A stretch of DNA of 64,000 nucleotides, taken from UBA1172 sp002457135 (GTDB lineage Bacteria > Pseudomonadota > Alphaproteobacteria > Puniceispirillales > UBA1172). This document shows, in pieces, positions 1-6,748 of this stretch; positions within the stretch are counted from its first letter, which is position 1; the number at the start of each line of letters is the position of its first letter. The position numbers and the translations under genes were made by a program. Below the pieces are notes generated by a model. It was not told the origin of the DNA, ran no database searches, and was given only the letters and a program-made list of their open reading frames with translations. Location of the stretch: assembly GCA_965660935.1 (NCBI GenBank), contig CBFIBR010000007.1, forward strand, positions 6,006 to 70,005. The letters run 5' to 3'.

Positions 1-820
1 TGGACGCAGCGGTGAGGGCGGTTAGGCTTGCCATCCGGTCAGCATCAGCGCCTTCCGGCATTGTTCCGATGAGGTCAAAGACCCCGCCACGGTCGAGGGA
101 TTTGGCCCCCTCAAGCGCGAAATAAGGGTGGTCCAGCACGGTCTGGACCCAGGCTTCATCAAGTGATCCCTCACCTGCCAATGCGCCGTTGCGGTCGCAT
201 TCCTCGCCCAGCACCTGCCGCGCCAGTTGATCCATCAGGGCATTGCCCGGCCCGCTGTCAAAGCCGGTCAGGTTTTCGCCATCCCAGCGCGTCATGTTGG
301 TGATCCCGCCAATATTGGCGATCACCGCAGGCAGGGGCAGGTTGAGGGTTTCGATCAGCATGCGGTGATAGACCGGCGCAATCGGTGCGCCTTGCCCGCC
401 CGCCGCCAGATCAGCCTGACGGAACTGATGCACCACCGGCAGGGTGAGCCGTTCGGCGAGCCGCTGCGCCTCCCCCATCTGGATTGAAAGCCCGTTTTCG
501 GGGTCATGGAAAATCGTCTGGCCGTGAAAACCGATGCAATCGGGGCGGATGCCAGCCTGTTCCATCAGGGTTTCAACCACGCTGGCGTGGTCATCGGCAA
601 TCATCGTGTTGAGCATGGCGGTTTCATTAGCCGACAGGGCCTTATGATCCGCCATGGCGGCAAAGATCATCCGCCGTGTTTCATCCCGGTAGGGCAGGGT
701 CAGGGCATGACCGGTGCGGGCCAGCATGGTGCCATCGGTTTTCACCAGGCTGGCATCAATACCGTCAATGCTGGTTCCGGCCATCAAGCCGATGATGAAA
801 CAGGGCCTGGATGCCTGCAT
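1..820 (-). CDS. anmK: Anhydro-N-acetylmuramic acid kinase AnmK (3' end outside window)
   Basis: AnmK phosphorylates and opens 1,6-anhydro-MurNAc from peptidoglycan turnover to give MurNAc-6-phosphate in the cytoplasm. Translation from the ATG at 818-820 begins MQASRPCFIIGLMAGTSIDG, which carries the GTS-x-DGID nucleotide-binding loop typical of the family. The frame stays open for 273 codons to the window edge and ends in a DADRMASLTALTA-like stretch expected late in AnmK; the family is about 370 residues, so roughly the last 100 are missing here. The gene is divergent from murQ, whose enzyme uses its product, with 42 bp between the two starts. Confidence 0.9.
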   Translation of the reverse strand, partial: MQASRPCFIIGLMAGTSIDGIDASLVKTDGTMLARTGHALTLPYRDETRRMIFAAMADHKALSANETAMLNTMIADDHASVVETLMEQAGIRPDCIGFHGQTIFHDPENGLSIQMGEAQRLAERLTLPVVHQFRQADLAAGGQGAPIAPVYHRMLIETLNLPLPAVIANIGGITNMTRWDGENLTGFDSGPGNALMDQLARQVLGEECDRNGALAGEGSLDEAWVQTVLDHPYFALEGAKSLDRGGVFDLIGTMPEGADADRMASLTALTAAS

Positions 821-862
821 GGTGGCTTCTCTTCGTGGTGATCGCGGTGTATCGTCATCATT

Positions 863-1624
863 ATGGCTGAAAACGATGAGACAACCGAATCCTTTCCCGA
901 TCCGTCACGCTGGCTTGATCACGCCTCCGATGCTGATGCGCTGGCTATCATGGCCGATGATCAGTCGGGTGCCATAGCAGCGATCAGGCATGCAATGCCG
1001 GAAATCGAGGCAGCGGCAATGGCGGCATTCAACCGGCTTCACAGCGGATCAGGGCGGCTTATTTACGCCGGTGCCGGAACCTCGATCAGGATTGGTGTTC
1101 AGGACGGGGTTGAACTGACCCCGACCTTTGGCTGGCCACGCGACCGCACCGGCTTTCTGATCGCTGGCGGCCCCGATGCCCTGATGCGGTCGGTTGAGGG
1201 TGCGGAAGACAGTGCCGATGCCGGCATGGATGCGGTCAAGGCTGCATTGGTCAAGGCTGATGATGTGGTGATCGGGCTGGCGGCAAGCGGTTCAACCCCC
1301 TTCACCTGCGCGGTGCTGTCAGAGGCCCGCAAACGCGGTGCGCTCAGCATCGGGATCGCCAACAACCCTGATGGCAGGGTTCAGGCTGTGGCCGAAATCG
1401 GCATCACGCTGGCAACAGGCGGTGAGGTGGTGGCCGGATCAACCCGCATGAAGGCAGGCACGGCCCAGAAAATATGCCTCAACATGATATCAACGCTGAT
1501 CATGGTGCGGATGGGCAAGGTCCGCAACGGCATGATGGTGGCGATGCAGGCCAGCAACGCGAAATTAAGGCAACGCCAGAAACGGATTGATGCGGCGTTG
1601 CAATCCGGCATCACCCCTCAATAA
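863..1624 (+). CDS. murQ: N-acetylmuramic acid 6-phosphate etherase MurQ, short form
   Basis: MurQ cleaves the D-lactyl ether of MurNAc-6-P to give GlcNAc-6-P and lactate, the step after AnmK. The 253-residue protein is one SIS sugar-isomerase domain. It has YAGAGTS (68-74), a DGVELTPTFG segment (81-90) with the conserved Glu84, the VEGAED motif (112-117), and the family signature GSTRMKAGTAQK followed by QASNAKLRQR. Known MurQ proteins are near 300 residues; this one stops just after the NAKLR helix and lacks the small C-terminal helical domain. The usual GTSGR is GTSIR here. It overlaps the convergent downstream gene by 14 bp. Confidence 0.88.
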   Translation: MAENDETTESFPDPSRWLDHASDADALAIMADDQSGAIAAIRHAMPEIEAAAMAAFNRLHSGSGRLIYAGAGTSIRIGVQDGVELTPTFGWPRDRTGFLIAGGPDALMRSVEGAEDSADAGMDAVKAALVKADDVVIGLAASGSTPFTCAVLSEARKRGALSIGIANNPDGRVQAVAEIGITLATGGEVVAGSTRMKAGTAQKICLNMISTLIMVRMGKVRNGMMVAMQASNAKLRQRQKRIDAALQSGITPQ

Positions 1625-2177
1625 TCATTTCAGAGCCTGCACCAATCCGGGGCAGGAGTTCGAGCATCGCGCCCTGATCAATGGCGATACAGCCCTCGGT
1701 GAAAGCCTTGCCTTCGCCGGTGCAATGCAGAAAAATCGCGCTGCCAAGCCCGGGTTCTGGCGGGTCATCATTATAGCCAAGCGGGATGACGACATTATAG
1801 GCATGATCATCGCGCCACATCCGCTCATGGGAGGCATCAAACGGCAATCGGACCATGCGGTTGTATTGCGCTGAGGCCGGATCATCGCACCAGCCATCAT
1901 CGGGGTTGATTGCTGACAGGCTGAGCGGGGTTTCAGGTTGCGTGAGGCGATCAGGGCGATACAGTACCTCCCGCAATCTCCACACCCCTGCCGGGGTTGC
2001 GCCATCCCCCTCCCGTTTCTGGCCCGGCCCTGTAATCCCGGATTGGCCGACCAGACAGGGAATGGTTCTGTCCCCATAGTGAAACAGGTATCCATCAGGC
2101 GCAGGGCGGACCGTTATGGTGATGGGCGGGATGGTGATGGGCGGGATGGTGATGGAGGGATGGGATTTTGCTGGCAT
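1611..2177 (-). CDS. L,D-transpeptidase (YkuD) fold protein
   Basis: Predicted YkuD/ErfK-type catalytic domain of 188 residues. Near the C terminus it has HCTGEGKAFTEGCIAID, with the active-site His and the Cys of the family's (S/T)xGC(I/V) motif, and a GDGATPAGVW segment typical of the short L,D-transpeptidase-like branch. The ATG at 2177 is preferred because longer in-frame starts (2219, 2249) would reach into the ampG leader and start. No signal peptide is obvious, so the compartment is unclear. The N terminus contains an ITIPPITIPPITI repeat encoded by a 15-bp tandem repeat. Its position among recycling genes suggests a role in editing or trimming peptide cross-links (inference). Confidence 0.75.
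   Translation of the reverse strand: MPAKSHPSITIPPITIPPITITVRPAPDGYLFHYGDRTIPCLVGQSGITGPGQKREGDGATPAGVWRLREVLYRPDRLTQPETPLSLSAINPDDGWCDDPASAQYNRMVRLPFDASHERMWRDDHAYNVVIPLGYNDDPPEPGLGSAIFLHCTGEGKAFTEGCIAIDQGAMLELLPRIGAGSEMIIEG
2116..2160. repeat. 15-bp tandem repeat, about 3 copies, in the L,D-transpeptidase gene
   Basis: Two perfect copies of ATGGTGATGGGCGGG (2116-2130, 2131-2145) are followed by a diverged third. They lie in frame and encode the ITIPP repeat near the protein's N terminus. Confidence 0.9.
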
Positions 2178-2247
2178 CGGAACAACTCGTGCTTGATTAT
2201 ATTGGCACTTTGCCAGCATACTCATAATCGAACACAAAGGACAGGCC

Positions 2248-3588
2248 ATGAATATTGCCAGTTATTTCCGTGGCTACGCGGATAAAAGAATGCTGCGGAT
2301 ATTTCTTATCGGGGTGATCAGCGGCTTTCCCTGGGTGCTGATCGGCAGCGCCCTCAGTCTCTGGCTCAAGGAAACCGGCCTCGATCGCAGTACTGTCGGG
2401 TTTGCCGGGCTGATCTTTGGGGTTTACGTCATCAACTTTCTCTGGGCGCCGCTGATTGACCGGCTCCCGGTGCCGTATCTCAGCAACCGCATCGGTGCGC
2501 GCAAGGCATGGATTGTCCTGTGCCAGCTGGTGATCATTGCCTGCCTGTTTGGCTGGAGCATGCTGAACCCCTCGGCCAACCTCGCCCTTGTGGTGGGGAT
2601 AGGGCTGGTGATTGCCATTGCCTCCGCCACCCAGGATATCACCATTGATGCGTTCCGGATCGAACAGGTCAACACCGATGAAAATGAGGCCATGGCAGCA
2701 GGGGCCGCCATGGCGGTGATCGGCTGGTGGACCGGGTTCAAGCTTGGCGGGCTGTTGATGCTCAGCATTGCCGATAAGCTGGAAAAGGCAGGCTTTGCCA
2801 ATTACTGGCCGCTGTCCTTTATCGCGGTGGCCGGGCTGGTGGTGTTGATGCTGCTGGCCCTCCTCCTGATCCCTGAGCCGCGCCGCGCCGCTATCCCGCA
2901 GGAAGGCAGCAATCTCACCCTCGCCAGCATGATCATCTGGATCAAGGAAACCGCGGTTGAACCGCTCGGTGATTTCTTCCGGCGCAACGGGCTGAAACTT
3001 GCGCTTGCCCTGCTCGGGTTCATTTTCCTCTTCAAGATCGGTGAGGCCTTCATGGGTAGGATGTCGATCATCTTCTATCGTGAAATCGGCTTCAGCAAGA
3101 CGGATATCGGGCTTTATTCGAAAGGTCTTGGCTGGGTGGTGACGGTTGTCTTCACGCTCATCGGGGGCTGGTTTTCCATGCGGTCGGGGACGGTGCGGGC
3201 GCTGTTTCTGGCGGGGATTGTCATGGCATCGACCAATATCCTCTTCAGCGTTCTGGCCTGGACCGGCAAATCCGAATGGCTCTTTGCCGTGGCGGTGGTG
3301 CTGGATGATCTGGCCGCTGCCTATGCCACGGTGGCGTTTGTTGCCTTTATCTCGCTGCTGGTCAATCGCCGCTATACCGCAACGCAATACGCGCTCTTGG
3401 CCTCCATCGGCACCGCCGGGCGAACCATCATGGCATCATCATCGGGTGTGCTGGTGAACTGGCTGGATGGGGACTGGGGGGTGTTTTTCATCATCACCGC
3501 CCTGATGGTCATCCCGTCCCTGGTCCTGTTGTGGTGGATTGCGCCCAAGATTATCAGCGCAACCGTCAGGGCCGGGCAAAGCGCGTAG
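2248..3588 (+). CDS. ampG: Muropeptide permease AmpG (MFS/PAT family)
   Basis: Inner-membrane MFS carrier of 446 residues, predicted to import GlcNAc-anhydroMurNAc-peptides for recycling. About twelve hydrophobic helices are visible. AmpG-type sequence includes GFPWVLIGSALSLWLKE near the N terminus, the loop APLIDRLP, and SATQDITIDAFRIE, the family's strongly conserved helix-4/5 segment. The start is supported by an AGGACAGG ribosome site just upstream. Genes for AnmK, MurQ, an amidase and an NlpC/P60 peptidase on both sides support the substrate. The 3' end overlaps the convergent NlpC/P60 gene by 23 bp. Confidence 0.88.
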   Translation: MNIASYFRGYADKRMLRIFLIGVISGFPWVLIGSALSLWLKETGLDRSTVGFAGLIFGVYVINFLWAPLIDRLPVPYLSNRIGARKAWIVLCQLVIIACLFGWSMLNPSANLALVVGIGLVIAIASATQDITIDAFRIEQVNTDENEAMAAGAAMAVIGWWTGFKLGGLLMLSIADKLEKAGFANYWPLSFIAVAGLVVLMLLALLLIPEPRRAAIPQEGSNLTLASMIIWIKETAVEPLGDFFRRNGLKLALALLGFIFLFKIGEAFMGRMSIIFYREIGFSKTDIGLYSKGLGWVVTVVFTLIGGWFSMRSGTVRALFLAGIVMASTNILFSVLAWTGKSEWLFAVAVVLDDLAAAYATVAFVAFISLLVNRRYTATQYALLASIGTAGRTIMASSSGVLVNWLDGDWGVFFIITALMVIPSLVLLWWIAPKIISATVRAGQSA

Positions 3589-4333
3589 CCGGAAGCCCCA
3601 ATCCCTCAAGCCGGACAAGGGCCTGCTTGAGCGGCTCGGTAGCCGTCATGGCATGGTGCATATTGGCGTGGAGGAGGGTTTCAGCATCCGTCATGATCCC
3701 GACATGCCCTTTCCAGAACACCAGATCACCGCGCTCAAGGCCATCATCAGGGCTGATCGTCTTCCCGATGGTTTTTTCCTGATCCGATGAATTGCGCATC
3801 ACCGGCCTGCCTGCGGCGGCGAGGGCCAGTTGCACCAGGGCAGAACAGTCAATCCCGATACTATCCCGGCCGCCCCAGCGATACGGCACCCCGATCAGGC
3901 TTTCGGCAATCGCCACCCAGTCATCAACCGAACCATCAAGCGGCATCAGGTGACGGGAGGGCAGATAGCCGATCCGGCCAGCCTCCCCCTCAATCGCCAT
4001 CATCCCGTCAGCAGTGATACCGTTACTGGCGGCGTGAACCTGCGCGGCCATGGGCAGCCATGACGGGGTTGATGCCGCCGGTGTCTTGATATCCTCGCCT
4101 GTGGTGAGCAGCGATCTTGGCGCGATGATGCGGTGGGTTGCAGGCGGCAGCGTGCCAATCGCGGAGGCATGCAGCCAGCCCCGGTAATGATCGGTTTCAA
4201 GCGTGATATCGCACCAGTCGCCATCCCTTGCATGGATGGTCACGCTCTCTCCATAGAGGCAATCGGTTTCGCGGCCGCTCCCGGGGTCAGGCGCGTTCAT
4301 CAGCGGGGCAGAGGCAACAATGATGGAAGCCAT
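3566..4333 (-). CDS. NlpC/P60 cell-wall peptidase with SH3-like N terminus
   Basis: Cysteine peptidase of 255 residues, probably a D-gamma-Glu-diaminopimelate endopeptidase acting on murein peptides. The N-terminal half has SH3b-like features (LYGESVTIHARDGDWC, then YRGWLHAS). The C-terminal half is the C40 papain-like fold: YRWGGRDS, IDCSALVQL with catalytic Cys163, GHVGIM with His210 and a third His at 222. The start at 4333 is chosen because its ATG overlaps the stop of the upstream amidase gene (TGATG), implying coupled translation. No signal peptide is seen; a cytoplasmic YkfC-like role on recycled peptides is plausible. Confidence 0.85.
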   Translation of the reverse strand: MASIIVASAPLMNAPDPGSGRETDCLYGESVTIHARDGDWCDITLETDHYRGWLHASAIGTLPPATHRIIAPRSLLTTGEDIKTPAASTPSWLPMAAQVHAASNGITADGMMAIEGEAGRIGYLPSRHLMPLDGSVDDWVAIAESLIGVPYRWGGRDSIGIDCSALVQLALAAAGRPVMRNSSDQEKTIGKTISPDDGLERGDLVFWKGHVGIMTDAETLLHANMHHAMTATEPLKQALVRLEGLGLPATRFARP

Positions 4334-4770
4334 CAGATGATCCCTTTTGATGCAGCCCATGCCGAGGCATCAAAATTGGGGCAGGTTTTTTCCGTGGACG
4401 GAAAATCACAATGCCCGCAGACCCCTGCATCGGGATAGCGTTGCCGCCATTCCACCAGCAGCTGTTCCAGCGCATTCATCTGGGCATCGGTGAAATGATT
4501 GCGCCCGATCAGGCAGACCCCCAGGCTTTCGGTATTGTGACCATAGACATGCGCCCCAACCCAGAATTCAGGGCGGCAGCGTTCAATCACCCCGTCACGG
4601 GTGATGACAGCATGATAGCCAACCCCGTCCCAGCCAAAGCCCAGATGCATGGCGTGAATATCGCTGGCATTCATCGGCTCATCATCCGGGGTGTCAGAGC
4701 AATGCACCACCAGATAGCGGATCATCTCAGGGCTAAGCGGTTGCGGGGTTGCAGGCATGGGCGCATCCAT
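4333..4770 (-). CDS. N-acetylmuramoyl-L-alanine amidase, T7-lysozyme-like
   Basis: Zinc amidase of the Amidase_2 fold, 145 residues, predicted to cleave the MurNAc-L-Ala bond. Zinc ligands can be placed at His23 (VVHCS), His120 (GHCDF) and Cys130 (TCPNFD), and the catalytic pair at Tyr52 (GYHAVITRDG) and Lys128. Spacing is almost that of phage T7 lysozyme (His17, Tyr46, His122, Lys128, Cys130). No signal peptide is seen, so it may act on imported muropeptides as AmpD does. It is translationally coupled to the NlpC/P60 gene; together they would strip and cut stem peptides. Confidence 0.88.
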   Translation of the reverse strand: MDAPMPATPQPLSPEMIRYLVVHCSDTPDDEPMNASDIHAMHLGFGWDGVGYHAVITRDGVIERCRPEFWVGAHVYGHNTESLGVCLIGRNHFTDAQMNALEQLLVEWRQRYPDAGVCGHCDFPSTEKTCPNFDASAWAASKGII

Positions 4771-4864
4771 CAGAAGAATTCATCAGGCCAAGGGATGAAA
4801 TGGGCGTTGACCTGTTCTATGATCATGCCACGAGACCGAACCACCTGCAATTCCCGAGACAGTC

Positions 4865-5539
4865 ATGGCATCATCCCCCCCGCTCCCGGCCGCCGTCCTC
4901 TCTGACATGGACGGGCTTCTGCTCGATACCGAAACAGTATCGAAAAGGGCCTTTGATGTGATGACCGCGCGTCACAGGTTTAAGGATGATGGCCATATTT
5001 TCATGCAACTGATTGGCCGCAACAAGGCAGCGCATCAGGCTATTTTTGCGGAAACCCTGCCAGCATCGGTCAATCCTGTCAGCTTTGATGATGACTGGAA
5101 GGCACTGTACCTGTCGATGCTCGAAGACAGCGTTCCGGTCAAGCCCGGGGCGCGGGAGTTGCTCGAATGGCTCAACCGGAACGGGGTTCCGGTCGCCCTT
5201 GTGACCTCATCGGCACGCGCCAAGGCGGTGATGCTGATGCAGCGTGCCGGGCTGTTTGATCTCCTTGATGATGCGGTCTGCGGTGATGACGTCAGCCACG
5301 GCAAGCCTGCCCCTGATATCTACCTCAAGGCCGCTGCAAGACTGGATCAACCCATCACGGATTGCCTGGCGCTGGAGGATTCGGCCAATGGCGTTCGCGC
5401 TGCCCATGCTTCAGGTGCCAGGGTGGTGCAGGTGGTTGATATGGTCCCGCCTGATGAAAACCTGCTCGCCCTGGGGCATGAAGTGGTGGGATCGCTTGCC
5501 GAGCTATCGCGACATTTTGGCTGGGGCTTCACTGATTGA
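4865..5539 (+). CDS. HAD-superfamily phosphatase (beta-phosphoglucomutase-like)
   Basis: Cytoplasmic HAD hydrolase of 224 residues. Motif I is SDMDGLLLDTE (nucleophile and acid/base Asp), motif II VTSSARAK, motif III around KPAPDIY and motif IV ALEDSANGV. A helical cap lies between motifs I and II, as in sugar-phosphate phosphatases and beta-phosphoglucomutases. The substrate cannot be read from sequence. It follows the peptidoglycan island, so an amino-sugar phosphate (compare MupP) is possible but unsupported. Confidence 0.8.
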   Translation: MASSPPLPAAVLSDMDGLLLDTETVSKRAFDVMTARHRFKDDGHIFMQLIGRNKAAHQAIFAETLPASVNPVSFDDDWKALYLSMLEDSVPVKPGARELLEWLNRNGVPVALVTSSARAKAVMLMQRAGLFDLLDDAVCGDDVSHGKPAPDIYLKAAARLDQPITDCLALEDSANGVRAAHASGARVVQVVDMVPPDENLLALGHEVVGSLAELSRHFGWGFTD

Positions 5540-5569
5540 AGCCAGCCCGGCACCCCCTATATAAATAGC

Positions 5570-6169
5570 ATGAAACGTTACCTTGCCATTTTTTCAGTTT
5601 TTTTTGTGATCGTTGCTGCCATGATTTATTCCGCGCCAAACACGGCCCTGGCCTCCACTGCCGTCACCGCCCATGACTTTTCGTTTGTCTCAATAGACGG
5701 CGATGACCTGCCGCTCAGCCAGTTTGCCGGTAAGGTCGTGCTGGTGGTCAACACAGCCTCGCAATGCGGGTTCACCCCGCAATACGACGGGTTGCAACAG
5801 CTTTATGAGGATTATCAGGATCAGGGGCTGGTGGTGCTTGGGGTTCCCAGCAATGATTTCGGCCGTCAGGAAAAAGGCACGGCAAAACAGATCAAGGAAT
5901 TCTGCCGCGTCAATTTCGATATCAGCTTTCCGATGACCGACAAGACAATCGTCAAGGGCGCAGGTGCGCACCCGTTTTATCAATGGCTCGGGGAAGAGCT
6001 GGGGATGTTTGCCCAGCCACGCTGGAATTTCCACAAATACCTGATCAGCCGTGATGGCCGTGCTGTGAACTGGTTTGCCTCAACAACCCGCCCGCAAAGC
6101 CCGAAACTGCTGGCCGCGGTCAAAGATGCACTGAAGGATCAGGTGGTCGGCACCGGCAAGAACAGCTGA
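5570..6169 (+). CDS. Exported glutathione peroxidase family protein
   Basis: Thiol peroxidase of the glutathione peroxidase family, 199 residues. An N-terminal signal peptide (basic start, hydrophobic 5-20, ALA-S near 26-29) precedes the GPx domain, so a periplasmic location is predicted; most bacterial homologues are cytoplasmic. The active-site Cys66 lies in NTASQCGFTPQY, the second conserved motif is LGVPSNDF, and WNFHKYL supplies the Trp-Asn pair. Reduction is probably by thioredoxin-like partners. The gene ends one base before the convergent soxG stop. Confidence 0.87.
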   Translation: MKRYLAIFSVFFVIVAAMIYSAPNTALASTAVTAHDFSFVSIDGDDLPLSQFAGKVVLVVNTASQCGFTPQYDGLQQLYEDYQDQGLVVLGVPSNDFGRQEKGTAKQIKEFCRVNFDISFPMTDKTIVKGAGAHPFYQWLGEELGMFAQPRWNFHKYLISRDGRAVNWFASTTRPQSPKLLAAVKDALKDQVVGTGKNS

Positions 6170-6748
6170 CTATTGCCGGAACGGCGGTGAGCCCAGGATA
6201 GCGTGCAGCACGGTTTCCGCTGATGAACGCTGGGTTAACAGCAGGTAGCGTTTGCCCTCAACGGGTTTGTGCTTTTCCCTCACGATAATGACCCCGCAAT
6301 GCTCCATCACCGTGCGCGCCGCGCTGCCGACAGGGAAAGCCTGATCCGAGCAGTCAATCATGGCGAGGCGTTCGAGAACATCGCCAGCCCGTATTCCCGT
6401 GAGCGCCAGTTGCACCCAGCCATCGCTCTGGTCGGTGACGGTGGCGGACTGGCTGAAATCCTTTTCCAGTTGGGCCATCAGCCCTGCGGGTTCACCCTTT
6501 CGCCGGATAAAGACCTGATCAAGGGCAGAGGCAATGATGGTCTGCCGCCGGACGGTCACGGCCGAGCGCGGATCAGGGGGCGGGCAGTCATAGCGTTTGC
6601 TGAAGGCATTGGCAAAGGCCCTCGCCTTGCCGGTTCGGATAGTCACTGCCGCCAGTGCGATGCCGGTTTCCTCCATCAGCATGCCACCCTCGGTTTCAAT
6701 GAGGGTGTTGCCCAGCGCGGCTGTTTCACGCAGTTGATACTCAGTCAT
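6170..6748 (-). CDS. soxG: Sarcosine oxidase gamma subunit SoxG
   Basis: Last gene of soxBDAG; 192 residues. SoxG is the small subunit that helps hold the alpha/beta core of heterotetrameric sarcosine oxidase and resembles the GcvT fold. Family-like features are DGWVQLALTG, LERLAMIDC and the basic C-terminal region. The start at 6748 is chosen because ATGACTGA overlaps the soxA stop by 8 bp; a start further upstream would overlap soxA more. Sequence conservation is low in this family, so the call leans on operon position. Confidence 0.8.
   Translation of the reverse strand: MTEYQLRETAALGNTLIETEGGMLMEETGIALAAVTIRTGKARAFANAFSKRYDCPPPDPRSAVTVRRQTIIASALDQVFIRRKGEPAGLMAQLEKDFSQSATVTDQSDGWVQLALTGIRAGDVLERLAMIDCSDQAFPVGSAARTVMEHCGVIIVREKHKPVEGKRYLLLTQRSSAETVLHAILGSPPFRQ

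Noticed and set aside
2197..3387. Long minus-strand frame of 396 codons across ampG
   Set aside because: Its product is a Pro/His/Gln/Asp-rich string with no domain, the usual antisense shadow of a hydrophobic GC-rich gene; the plus strand encodes a clear AmpG.
4865..5539. Naming the HAD protein MupP (MurNAc-6-P phosphatase)
   Set aside because: Only its position near recycling genes suggests this; the motifs are generic, and AnmK/MurQ use MurNAc-6-P by a different route.
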